DNA of 58,691 nucleotides from Candidatus Bathyarchaeota archaeon. Lineage in GTDB: Archaea; Thermoproteota; Bathyarchaeia; Bathyarchaeales; Bathyarchaeaceae. A program made the position numbers and the translations under genes. The stretch lies in the NCBI GenBank assembly GCA_030608565.1, contig JAUWDY010000006.1, positions 1 to 58,691 of the forward strand. The letters run 5' to 3'. The notes under the pieces were generated by a model, which was not told the origin of the DNA, did no database searches, and saw only the letters and a list, made by a program, of their open reading frames with translations. Shown piece by piece: positions 6,556-14,517 of the stretch (the first letter of the stretch is position 1; the number at the start of each line of letters is the position of its first letter).

Positions 6556-7227
6556 TCAAAGATGGGTTTGGTTCGTTCTTCAAACCGTCCAAACCACAAA
6601 GCTGTCTACTGGGAGTCAAGCACGGATTTCCACGACTTGACTCCACATATTCATTTTTACATTTTTAAACCAAGTCAACGAGTCAACCAAGCAACTAACT
6701 AACAACCCAAATAATAACAACTTATAAAAAAACTGAATAGGATACTCAAAACACAACCCCGTTCTTAAAGCCGTTTTTAAGGTTTCTTTTTTGATTCCCC
6801 GTTCATAACGGTTAGATTACCCGAACCCGTTCGAAATAGCCGTTTTGGAGAGGGTGGATAGGTTTTTGAGGGGGGTTTGACATTTAATGACAATATTATC
6901 GTCGTTTATTATCGAACAACGAGCAACCCCCTTTAATGTTACTGATTCAACTCGTAGCCCTGTATATGGAGCGACGATAAATCAACATTAAAATAACATT
7001 TTAGGACATACGTAATAATTAATAACACAGAGGGTCTCTATACAGCCCTTTCATGTCTACTGGTCTATATTCAAATTATTTTTGTGTTGTTGTTTAAGTT
7101 GTTGTTTATGGGTTTGTTTGTTAGTTGATAATAGTTGTTTGTTGGTTGTTGGGTTATGGTGTGTCCTATAGGGTCACGTTTGACATGTTGAAAAGTGAGA
7201 GATAGAGACGGCGGAAAAAAAGCCGTC
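6556..7227. other. 672-bp non-coding region between convergent genes; candidate origin or att region
   Basis: No credible gene is seen here, although convergent genes need only a short gap. It contains hairpins (GGTTTGG 6565-6571 with CCAAACC 6589-6595; the 9-bp stem at 6612-6644), a CAAC-rich tract (about 6678-6722) mirrored by a GTTG-rich tract (about 7079-7155), and an inverted pair TTATCGTCG (6896-6904) and CGACGATAA (6972-6980). The word CTGATTC-A-ACT-C-GTAGC at 6942-6957 resembles 8477-8493 on the other side of the integrase. This looks like a replication or recombination region. Confidence 0.45.
6612..6644 (+). terminator. Hairpin followed by T-rich DNA, probable operon terminator
   Basis: GGAGTCAAG at 6612-6620 pairs perfectly with CTTGACTCC at 6636-6644 around a 15-base loop. 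It is followed by ATTTTTACATTTTT. Placed 57 bp after the last operon stop, it is well positioned to end the transcript; archaeal termination needs only the T-run, so the hairpin could have another role. Confidence 0.45.
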
Positions 7228-8391
7228 TTAAGTTTGGTTTTTGGTTAACTCTTTTACTCGTTGCTCGATAAAGTCAAGTAGCTTTTTTTGTTTGTCTTGT
7301 TCTTGGAGTCGGTCTTCAAGGAATTGTTTCTGGTCTTCAAGGGCTTTTAACACTTCACCGAATTTTCCTTGTAGTTCGGTTAACAGTTTTGCTTGTCCGA
7401 GAACCGTTTGTTTCAAGTCTTGAACGTCGGTTTTGAACATTAAGCCATGATTGATTGACAAGTATGAAAAAGCTTTTTCGTAGCTCTCTTCTATTAGCAA
7501 TTGTGACAGTTGATAGGCTTGTTTGGCTCCTTGTCTTTTATGACCGAACATACAATCTTTTATTTCAGCGTCAAGTTTTGCTCTGAGTAGACCGTTTTTG
7601 TAACTGTCTCGTAAGTTTTTGGTTTGAAACTTTTTAGCTTTTTCTTTTCCGAACGTCGTTAAAGCCAGATTTTTCATTGATTCATTGAGGAATTTAGGGT
7701 TGATTTGGGTCTTATTCCTTGTCACCAATAAGAAGCCTTGTTTCGGATTGTTGCGTCTCTCCAAGCTCAGTCTAATATCGTGAATGGCTTCGACGGATAA
7801 GCATGTTTGTTGTATGATATTGGTTTTTTCTCTCATTTTTGCTATGTAGTGGTGACTTTCGCACGTATAGATTTCTGGGAAATCCTGAATTTTCAATTCG
7901 CACAAGTCGATAGGGCTGAATCCCGACTGGTAAAGCACTAATAATCGACATTTTTCATCAAGTGTGGCTCTTTTATAGAGCATTCGAACCTCAGTGTTCA
8001 TTAAGACCCATTTCAACGAAACCTTTTCTCGTTTTGACGGCTCTACTTTTAATTGCCCTTTTCCGAACCGTAAGCCGAGGTTGTTATGTGCGAAAAAGGA
8101 TTGTGTTCGTTGTAGCATGCTTCTTACGGTTGTGCTTGCGTAACGTCTTTTATCGTCCTTGTTAGTCTCTGATTCAAGGCTGTTTTTCCAAGCTATCAAC
8201 TTATCCTCGAAGTAACGTCTAACTTGAGGGTTTGTGCTCTGAAAGTCTTTAACCCGTTTCTGTATCTGAGCGTCGGGGGTCATATTGATAAATCCGAGCC
8301 ACAATTCAAACGGCTTTATACAGTTCTCTCGTGTCCTCTCTGAGATTTCAGAAAACCACTTTTTAACCGATTCGTCATTTCTCCAAGTCAA
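7228..8391 (-). CDS. Tyrosine recombinase / integrase with C-terminal coiled coil
   Basis: A 387-residue integrase. The N-terminal SAM-like core-binding part covers about 1-115 and the catalytic part about 125-310. Box II reads TKNLRDSYKNGLL with R261, followed by GHKRQGAKQAY with H284 and the probable nucleophile Y293; the K-x-x-R form replaces the usual H-x-x-R. The first catalytic arginine position (usually GLR) reads GFS (157-159), so R-I appears missing. Residues 320-387 form a long coiled coil not typical of XerC/D. TTG 8391 is chosen because AGGAGTG lies eight bases upstream. It should integrate and excise the element. It is the last element gene before chromosomal DNA. Confidence 0.8.
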   Translation of the reverse strand: MTWRNDESVKKWFSEISERTRENCIKPFELWLGFINMTPDAQIQKRVKDFQSTNPQVRRYFEDKLIAWKNSLESETNKDDKRRYASTTVRSMLQRTQSFFAHNNLGLRFGKGQLKVEPSKREKVSLKWVLMNTEVRMLYKRATLDEKCRLLVLYQSGFSPIDLCELKIQDFPEIYTCESHHYIAKMREKTNIIQQTCLSVEAIHDIRLSLERRNNPKQGFLLVTRNKTQINPKFLNESMKNLALTTFGKEKAKKFQTKNLRDSYKNGLLRAKLDAEIKDCMFGHKRQGAKQAYQLSQLLIEESYEKAFSYLSINHGLMFKTDVQDLKQTVLGQAKLLTELQGKFGEVLKALEDQKQFLEDRLQEQDKQKKLLDFIEQRVKELTKNQT

Positions 8392-8449
8392 TTTTTCTCA
8401 CTCCTAACTGTATATTTTCCCCCTCTAAACTGTTTTGGGAATATGGTTT

Positions 8450-8482
8450 AATCAGCCCTCTCTGTTTTGAGAGTGGCTGATT
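8450..8482. repeat. Strong hairpin near the element/chromosome boundary
   Basis: AATCAGCC then CTCTC pairs with GAGAG then GGCTGATT, a 13-bp stem with a single bulged T and a TGTTTT loop. It lies 59 bp upstream of the integrase start and partly overlaps the word CTGATTC-G-ACT-G-GTAGC (8477-8493), which has a near copy at 6942. It could be an integrase arm site, an att core or a regulatory hairpin; neither strand continues with a T-run. Confidence 0.5.
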
Positions 8483-8501
8483 CGACTGGTAGCTCCCTAG
8501 G

Positions 8502-8530
8502 TAGGGGGTCTATAAGAGAGAGAAACACGC
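8502..8530 (+). promoter_or_regulatory. G-run/GAGA-run motif ahead of fumarase alpha
   Basis: TAGGGGGTCTATA followed by AGAGAGAGAAACACGC. Near-identical motifs occur at 11101-11125, 27701-27725, 53008-53036 and 53064-53090, each pointing toward the start of a housekeeping gene. Here the gene start is about 150 bp downstream. The whole 290-bp gap (8392-8681) also holds the integrase promoter and the hairpin at 8450. Confidence 0.5.
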
Positions 8531-8681
8531 AAACACTATAACAAACACGCATACACTGAAATCCAAACCAGACAAAAATTCTGCAAGAACACAGGCTGAA
8601 ACCATACTCACACACTTAGAACGCCACAAAAAGTATTAAACCGAATAGTCTAACTTCTACCCTCTTCACGGAGGAAAAAAC

Positions 8682-9566
8682 ATGACAAACCAAAACATCG
8701 TCGAAAACGTTGCAGTTAAACTTTTACAACTAGCAGTAACAGAACTGCCACAAGACGTAAAAGAAGCCCTTCAAAACGCGTATCGCCAAGAAGAAAGTAA
8801 AGCAGGTAAAACCCAGCTGAAAGCCATATTAAACAACATCGAATTGGCTGAAAAAACGCGCACACCCATGTGCCAAGACACTGGAGTAATCATTTTCTAC
8901 CTAAAAGCCGGTGCTCAAGTGAAAGGCTTAAACAAAATCGAAGAAGCCCTCCGCAACGCCACGAAAAGAGCCACAAAAGAAGTGCCTCTACGCCCAAACG
9001 CCGTTAACCCATTCACTCAAAAGAATACAGGAGACAACACAGGAAGATTCATCCCATTCATCCATTGGGAAATAGTGCCTGGAAACGACATTGAAATCAC
9101 AGTTTTTCCAAAGGGAGGAGGATGCGAAAATGTCTGCGCATTAGGCATGCTGAGACCCGGCGAAGGCGTAAAAGGTTTAAAAAAGTTTGTTGTAGACACG
9201 ATAATAAAGGCCGGCGCAAAGCCATGCCCCCCAAACATTATAGGCGTTGCAGTAGGAGGCGGCGCAGACATCGCAATGAAATTGGCAAAAGAGACTTTGT
9301 TAAGACCACTGAATCAGTCGAACCCCGACCCTAAACTCGCAAAGCTTGAAAAAGAACTGCACGAAGCAGCAAACTCCACAGGGATTGGACCAATGGGACT
9401 TGGCGGCAAGTTCACGGTGCTGGGTGTTCACGTTGAATATGCTGAGAGGCATCCCGCGTCTTATCCTGCAGCGGTCGCGGTTCAATGCTGGGCTGCAAGG
9501 AGAGCTTCAGCACGTATTCATCCGGATGGGACAGTTGAATACTTAACTCATAAGCGGCCTAAATGA
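8682..9566 (+). CDS. fumA: Fumarate hydratase class I, alpha subunit
   Basis: Fumarase converts fumarate to malate in the TCA cycle, using a [4Fe-4S] cluster. The 294-residue protein is a full-length alpha (TTD-alpha/FumA N-terminal) subunit. TPMCQDTG with C64, PCPP with C182 and VQCWAARR with C269 have the spacing of the three cluster ligands in class I fumarases. KGGGCEN (144-150) is the conserved glycine-rich substrate loop. GGAGG lies eight bases before the ATG. The beta subunit is encoded 2 kb downstream at 11590 on the same strand, separated by an opposed radical-SAM gene. The related L-tartrate dehydratase alpha cannot be excluded by sequence alone, but fumarase is the usual archaeal function. 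Confidence 0.9.
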   Translation: MTNQNIVENVAVKLLQLAVTELPQDVKEALQNAYRQEESKAGKTQLKAILNNIELAEKTRTPMCQDTGVIIFYLKAGAQVKGLNKIEEALRNATKRATKEVPLRPNAVNPFTQKNTGDNTGRFIPFIHWEIVPGNDIEITVFPKGGGCENVCALGMLRPGEGVKGLKKFVVDTIIKAGAKPCPPNIIGVAVGGGADIAMKLAKETLLRPLNQSNPDPKLAKLEKELHEAANSTGIGPMGLGGKFTVLGVHVEYAERHPASYPAAVAVQCWAARRASARIHPDGTVEYLTHKRPK

Positions 9567-10989
9567 GATCGCGCGCGCTTTCGACAATGGTGTCAATTCG
9601 GTTAAGATTGTTAATTGCGAGGCTGAGTCGATAAGGGCTTTTTAAGGTCTGCATTATTTCTGCCAACCAGAAACGAGGTCGAAGGAAGAAACGTTTGATG
9701 TATTCGTGGATCATACGTTTGATTTCTTCAGGTGGCACTGCGTCAGGAGATATTTCACACACCGAAACTCCGATCTCCCAAAATTGATCTTCATCTAAGA
9801 CGCCCTTCATTTTGAGCTCATCCCAAATATCTGTTCCAGGAAAAGCTGAGAGAAGGTTTATTTCTGGAATGTCGAGATCTAATTGATGGGTAAACTTTAG
9901 GGTGTTCTGTATTTCTTGCCGAGTTTCATCTGGGGCGCCGACTATAAGTGAGCCAATTACGACGTCTACTCCCGCTTTTTTTGCGGTTTTGACGGCATCT
10001 TTGGATTGTTTTGGAGTTATCTGTTTGTTGTAATAGTTCAGAATTCTTTGATTTGCGCTCTCTATTCCGAAATGGATTATTCTGCAACCTGCTTTTACGA
10101 GTTCGCGCAACATTTCGTAGGAACAGTTGTCGACTCGGCCTAAGCAGATGAAATCTATGTCCATTTTCTCTTTTCTGATTCTTTGACAAATTTCTATGAC
10201 TCTTTTCTTGTTAATCATGAAATTGTCGTCTACAAAGTAGATTTGTTCGTAGCCTTTGCTTACCAAAAACTGTAGCTCTTCTAATGTGTTTTCAACGGAT
10301 CTGGGTCTCCAAATGTTGTTGGCGAATCTTCGAACTCCGCAGAAACGGCATCTGTATACGCATCCTCGAGATGAAACGAAGCTTGTGTATTTTTTGGGTG
10401 CGGCGTTTATTCCAGCAGCCATTGCGTGATATTCTACGTCTGATAATTCGCGGTCTGGGAAGGGTATTGAATCTACGTCCTTGATTGGTGGTCTTGTTGG
10501 AGTTGTGATTATTTGTTTGTCCTTTCTGAAGTTGATGCCTTGAATGTCTTTCAGGTTTTTCCCTTTTTCCAAGCATTCTACGAGTTCAAGGGTCGTGTAT
10601 TCGCCTTCACCGCGTACGATTATGTCTACTTGGGGGTATCTTCTGAGTATTCTTTCTGCGTTGAAGGTTGCGTGCATGTTGCCAAAGACTGTGATTAGGT
10701 CTGGGTTTTCTTTTTTTGCCTTCTCCGCGATTTTTGGTGCTGTTTGGCTTGAGCAGCTTAAAACTGAGAATCCGAGTATGTCTGGGTTTTCTTTTTTTAT
10801 CCATTTGACTGTGTTTTCTGTTGTTAGTCCTTTTGCTGCTTGGTCTAGTATGGAGACTTCTATTCCTTCGTTTTTCAGGATCGTAGCTACGTAGAATATG
10901 CCTAGTGGTGGGCTTGCTCCGAACATTTTTTTTCTTTCTCTTACTGAGAGTTGTGTGTTTGGGCCGGGGTTTATGAATGAGAACTTCAT
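9559..10989 (-). CDS. B12-binding-domain radical SAM protein
   Basis: ATG 10989 (MKFSFINPGP) is preferred over the ATG at 11013 because AGAGGC lies just upstream and domain homology begins here. Residues about 1-150 form a cobalamin-binding-like Rossmann domain (SPPLGIFYVATILKNEGIEV and GFSVLSCSSQTAP). The radical SAM TIM barrel follows, with SSRGCVYRCRFCGV giving the CX3CX2C cluster motif and FVDDNF and FGIESAN downstream. The C-terminal 80 residues are helical, with MIHEYIKRFFLRP. Members methylate or rearrange lipids, cofactors and RNA; the substrate is not predictable here. The stop overlaps the fumarase alpha end convergently by 8 bp. Confidence 0.85.
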   Translation of the reverse strand: MKFSFINPGPNTQLSVRERKKMFGASPPLGIFYVATILKNEGIEVSILDQAAKGLTTENTVKWIKKENPDILGFSVLSCSSQTAPKIAEKAKKENPDLITVFGNMHATFNAERILRRYPQVDIIVRGEGEYTTLELVECLEKGKNLKDIQGINFRKDKQIITTPTRPPIKDVDSIPFPDRELSDVEYHAMAAGINAAPKKYTSFVSSRGCVYRCRFCGVRRFANNIWRPRSVENTLEELQFLVSKGYEQIYFVDDNFMINKKRVIEICQRIRKEKMDIDFICLGRVDNCSYEMLRELVKAGCRIIHFGIESANQRILNYYNKQITPKQSKDAVKTAKKAGVDVVIGSLIVGAPDETRQEIQNTLKFTHQLDLDIPEINLLSAFPGTDIWDELKMKGVLDEDQFWEIGVSVCEISPDAVPPEEIKRMIHEYIKRFFLRPRFWLAEIMQTLKSPYRLSLAINNLNRIDTIVESARDLI

Positions 10990-11100
10990 TAGTTTGCCTC
11001 TTTTACGTCTCATACTTTTTGTTAGTTGATTATTAAGCGTTCTCTATGTCTGTGGCTTGCGTATTTTGGTGTATGCCGGGTTTGTTACGTAATTTGTGTG

Positions 11101-11125
11101 CATCTCTCTCTTTCTAGACCCCCTA
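11101..11125 (-). promoter_or_regulatory. G-run/GAGA-run motif ahead of the radical SAM gene
   Basis: The minus strand reads TAGGGGGTCTAGA then AAGAGAGAGATG, almost the same as at 53008. It lies about 112 bp upstream of the radical-SAM start and points toward it. It is one of five copies in the window. Confidence 0.5.
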
Positions 11126-11235
11126 TATTTTTTATGAGTCTGTAGAGGGAAATCTGGTTGGTGTTCTGCTCTAGTGAGGAGGAATATTTTTTTGTTCGGC
11201 TTTGCTTATCTATTGTTAGGTAGAAGAGGGAGTGT

Positions 11236-11397
11236 ATGTCTCGCAGAAAGTCGAGGAAGAAGAGGAAACAAAAAGCTACTGGCATAGGGGCAATCGTGGA
11301 ACCAGGGGTTGGGGCGATTTACGTTAGAGGAGCATGGATGAAAAAGCTTGATGATTTGGGTAAACGGAAAAAGAAAAGTAAAATGAAACAGAAATAA
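11236..11397 (+). CDS. Small very basic protein (53 aa)
   Basis: A 53-residue frame (MSRRKSRKKRKQKATGIGAI, then VEPGVGAIYVRGAWMKKLDD) has a Lys/Arg-rich head and tail around a short hydrophobic glycine-containing core. GAGGGAG precedes the ATG by four bases. Its charge suggests nucleic-acid binding, or a small membrane-peripheral or ribosomal-accessory role; it is not a ribosomal protein I can name. It lies alone in the 600-bp space between the radical SAM gene and fumarase beta, facing the latter. Codon content and ribosome site support a real gene. Confidence 0.5.
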   Translation: MSRRKSRKKRKQKATGIGAIVEPGVGAIYVRGAWMKKLDDLGKRKKKSKMKQK

Positions 11398-11589
11398 CAA
11401 AAGACGTCTGAATCTTTAGTATACGAATTTTTACAGTTTTTGAATGTGGATAATTGGAAAAGATGGTAGAACAAAAGAACTGATCAGAATTGTGAAATGT
11501 GCGTTGCTGAATAGTTGAGAAACCAAAAAGCTAATTTGCTTCTTTCTAGGCATCACATACTCTACTAGCTAATAATATGGTGTATTAGA

Positions 11590-12189
11590 ATGGCGACTTA
11601 CAAACTGAAAACTCCAATCTCAGAAGAAGACGTAAGAAAACTGAAAGTAAACGACGTCATCTACATCACAGGAACCATGTTCACAGCCCGAGACAGCGCC
11701 CACAAAAGAGCACTAGACTACTACAAACAAGACAAAAAAATGCCCATCAACCCACAAGGACTAGCAGTCTTCCACTGCGGACCCATCGTAAAAAAAGAAA
11801 ACACCAAGTGGACAATAGTCGCAGCAGGCCCAACAACAAGCACGCGCATGGACCTATTCGAAGACGAATTCATCAAAAACTACAAAGTCCGAGTGGTAAT
11901 AGGAAAAGGAGGAATGGGCAAAAAAACAACAGACGCCATGAAAAAGTATGGAGCAGTCTACGGAGCATTCACCGGCGGAGCAGCCATCCTTGCAGCAAGG
12001 GCGGTAAAGAACGTGAAAAGCGTAGAATGGTTTGACCTAGGAATGCCAGAGGCGCTATGGATTCTAGAAGTTGAAGACTTCGGTCCTTTAGCCGTTGCCA
12101 TCGACTCGCATGGAAACAACCTGTTCGAAGACATTCGGAAGAAAGTGGAAGAAAACAGACCGAAGATTTATGAAAAACTCGGCATATAA
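11590..12189 (+). CDS. fumB: Fumarate hydratase class I, beta subunit
   Basis: The 199-residue protein is the C-terminal (beta) half of class I fumarase, which joins the alpha subunit to form the active site. The conserved MFTARDSAHKRA (50-61), VFHCGPIV (80-87), AAGPTTSTRMD and VIGKGGMG motifs are present, and the length fits split archaeal fumarases. No clear ribosome site precedes the ATG, so leaderless translation or an upstream promoter is likely. Its alpha partner is at 8682-9566. The two must be expressed separately because the intervening gene is on the other strand. Confidence 0.9.
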   Translation: MATYKLKTPISEEDVRKLKVNDVIYITGTMFTARDSAHKRALDYYKQDKKMPINPQGLAVFHCGPIVKKENTKWTIVAAGPTTSTRMDLFEDEFIKNYKVRVVIGKGGMGKKTTDAMKKYGAVYGAFTGGAAILAARAVKNVKSVEWFDLGMPEALWILEVEDFGPLAVAIDSHGNNLFEDIRKKVEENRPKIYEKLGI

Positions 12190-12248
12190 GCCCCAATAAA
12201 CTCGAATCTCCGCATATCACTCATTAGGTAGGCTAAACAGACGTCGAT

Positions 12249-13154
12249 TTATACAACGAATAATACAGATGTCCCCAAGACTATGAAAACTGATCCAACA
12301 AAAATTCTTGTGGTAACTCTTTCTTTCAACAAAAAAGCTCCAAACAGGGTTGCAAAAAGCGGAGATACGGAAGAAATCGGAACCGCATAAGAAGCTGGAA
12401 TATCTAAAAGACTTACAGCCAATAAAACCCAGCCTAAGCCCAACGCTACAATCCCACCTAAGGCGAGAATAACCCATGTTCTCCTCTTCAACTTCAAGAA
12501 ACCGAATTGTCGGTCAAAAAAGGGAGAAATAGCCAGCAAAGAAAAAGTAGTCGCCAACAGCCTAACCGTGTTCACAATAAACGCAGCATCCAAAACAGCC
12601 AACTCAGAAAGTGCTAGAGCCTCATCCATAAAGACTATACTCACAGCCCACACCACTGCCGTAACGAATGCAACAAAAACACCCTTGAACAACATATTCC
12701 TCGCCAATCCACTCGACTTACCCCTCTCTTGACTGATCAACCATATACCCGCAATTATGAGGACGGCACCCAACAACACAAACAGTGTGATCTGCTCGCT
12801 GAAGAACAAAGCCGCAAACAACATCGTAAACAACGGGTACGTGCAGGTAACAGGAACCGCCCTAGAAACCCCGACCAACTTCAAACTCAACATATACAAA
12901 GTATCACCGACGCACAAACCAACAACCCCGCTGAGACCAGCCAAAAGCAACGAATCCACTCGCAAAGCCACTAAATACTGCAACCTCCCCGTCACTCCTA
13001 AGCATGCAATGAAGAACATAGTTGTGGATATGCACCGTGAAATGTTAGCTGAAACCGGCTTCGCATCAGACAATGCCACCTTGTATAAGGTTGCGGATAC
13101 GGTCCAGCAAAGTGCGGCGCCTAAGGCTGCAAGTTCACCGAACATACTTATCAC
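12249..13154 (-). CDS. EamA/DMT-family membrane transporter
   Basis: A 301-residue integral membrane protein with about ten hydrophobic helices in two repeated halves (roughly 4-140 and 153-300). Each half ends with the EamA signature (VPVTCTYPLFTMLFAALFF and VPISSVSPLFATLFGAFLL, both followed by a charged E-x-hydrophobic helix). DMT transporters export amino acids, nucleosides or other metabolites; the substrate is unknown. It is a single gene facing fumarase beta convergently. The ATG has in-frame neighbours, and the chosen start keeps the first transmembrane helix intact. Confidence 0.85.
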   Translation of the reverse strand: MISMFGELAALGAALCWTVSATLYKVALSDAKPVSANISRCISTTMFFIACLGVTGRLQYLVALRVDSLLLAGLSGVVGLCVGDTLYMLSLKLVGVSRAVPVTCTYPLFTMLFAALFFSEQITLFVLLGAVLIIAGIWLISQERGKSSGLARNMLFKGVFVAFVTAVVWAVSIVFMDEALALSELAVLDAAFIVNTVRLLATTFSLLAISPFFDRQFGFLKLKRRTWVILALGGIVALGLGWVLLAVSLLDIPASYAVPISSVSPLFATLFGAFLLKERVTTRIFVGSVFIVLGTSVLFVV

Positions 13155-13290
13155 ACGTGCGTTTGCGTCTAATTGTGTAAACAGTAAAAGACCCTTCTAG
13201 AATATTTTAGCTCTCTTACTATCAGTTCTGCTACATTCCCAAAATTGAAATAACGATTATAGCCTTTGCAGCGAATGTGCAATATGTGGT

Positions 13291-13659
13291 TTGACGCAGG
13301 GGTGCAACAGAACGGGAGAAAGCAACGAACTCGATGTAGCTGTCAATATACTCCGTGTGGCAGCTGAAGGAATCAAGAAAACGGAAATCATGTACAGGTG
13401 TAACTTAGACCACATGATCTTGAACAACTACCTGTGTGCCCTGATGGAATTGAAGCTGCTAAAAGTGGAAAAGGCAAGCGAAACATTCTATCAAACTACA
13501 GAAAAAGGATTGCAATTACTGCACATTTACTATAAGCTAAAATGGCTTCTGTGGGGCAAAACCTTCGACTTTTTACTAGTCCGTCTTCTAAATCGGCTAT
13601 TACTGAACAAGCACCTGCCACGTGAGCGTCTTATGCCAGTTGAGGATACTCACGAGTAA
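13291..13659 (+). CDS. Archaeal winged-helix protein
   Basis: A 122-residue protein with LDVAVNILRVAAEGIKKTEI, then MYRCNLDHMILNNYLCALME, matching the helix-turn-helix of archaeal winged-helix (HTH_45-like) proteins. A wing (LKVEKASETFYQTTEKGLQLL) and a hydrophobic basic tail follow. TTG 13291 is the first in-frame start after a stop and is used for lack of a better one. It probably regulates transcription; the C-terminal 30 residues may touch the membrane. Its end overlaps the AlaX gene convergently by 29 bp. Confidence 0.65.
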   Translation: MTQGCNRTGESNELDVAVNILRVAAEGIKKTEIMYRCNLDHMILNNYLCALMELKLLKVEKASETFYQTTEKGLQLLHIYYKLKWLLWGKTFDFLLVRLLNRLLLNKHLPRERLMPVEDTHE

Positions 13660-14359
13660 GTGTGAAGTAGACTCGCCGGTTATGTTTGCCTTTGTTTTCA
13701 GTTTTAAGTAATTTTATCTGCCCAACCTCTTTCAGATTTTTTACGTGGGTTCCTCCGTCTGCTTGTTTATCCACACCGACTATTTCGACAATGCGGAGAT
13801 AGGGAATATCTGGCGGGAGGGCCTTAGCCATTTTTATTACGCCCGGAATTTTTAGGGCTTCTTCTCTGGGAAGCTCATACCACTTTACAGGGATGTCTTT
13901 TCTGAATAATTCGTTCGCCTCATCTATGTACTCATTAAGGATTTCTCGATCATATTTTTCCAAGCTAAAATCAAAACGAATCTTGTCCTCCTCAAGCTGG
14001 TTGCCAGTGACAAGGGCGCCAGTACCCGTGCACAGAAGCGAAGCGAATACATGAGCTGCAGTGTGGCTTCGCATAAGCTTGTATCTTCGTTCCCAATTTA
14101 GGACGCAATGCACATTGTCTTCTTCTTTTAAGCCAGCTTGATCAAGCTCATGAGATATCTCTCCAGAAAACTTGCCCACGTAGACAACATTGTATATTTC
14201 GTTTCCCTTCATGATTTTCCCAGTGTCCCACGGTTGACCCCCACCCTTAGGATAGAAGACTGTTTGGTCCAAAATTACATATTTTCCATCTTTGACCGAG
14301 ACTACAGCGGCACCACATTCTCTGCGGTAACTATCCTCTAAATATAACACTTTAGTCAC
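13631..14359 (-). CDS. alaX: Alanyl-tRNA editing protein AlaX-M
   Basis: AlaX hydrolyses mischarged Ser- or Gly-tRNAAla in trans. The 242-residue length and domain order (an N-terminal AlaRS C-terminal-like barrel with GGGQPWDTG at 39-47, then the SAD editing domain) fit AlaX-M. The zinc site includes H99 and H103 in RSHTAAH, and H205. The third position reads QADGGTH with D201 where AlaRS has cysteine (QACGGTH). The gene is leftward and convergent with the winged-helix gene. Identity is secure; whether D201 can serve as ligand is open. Confidence 0.88.
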   Translation of the reverse strand: MTKVLYLEDSYRRECGAAVVSVKDGKYVILDQTVFYPKGGGQPWDTGKIMKGNEIYNVVYVGKFSGEISHELDQAGLKEEDNVHCVLNWERRYKLMRSHTAAHVFASLLCTGTGALVTGNQLEEDKIRFDFSLEKYDREILNEYIDEANELFRKDIPVKWYELPREEALKIPGVIKMAKALPPDIPYLRIVEIVGVDKQADGGTHVKNLKEVGQIKLLKTENKGKHNRRVYFTLTREYPQLA

Positions 14360-14517
14360 AGGGATAACCCCTTAACAATGTAACCCCAGATTCCATGTTA
14401 TAAGTTTGATGCATAAACTCACACAATGACAGACACCAATAGTAATAGAAAATTGTCTTTAGGCTTACATATCAAGGTTTATAGAATACAAGGAAGAGTG
14501 TATGTCGTGACGCGGAA

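Noticed and set aside
7071-7170. GTTG-rich run that could be a CRISPR-like repeat
   Set aside because: Units are irregular with no constant repeat or spacer; a composition bias explains it.
12757-13200. 147-residue plus-strand frame
   Set aside because: It is antisense to the EamA transporter gene and has a composition typical of such shadows.
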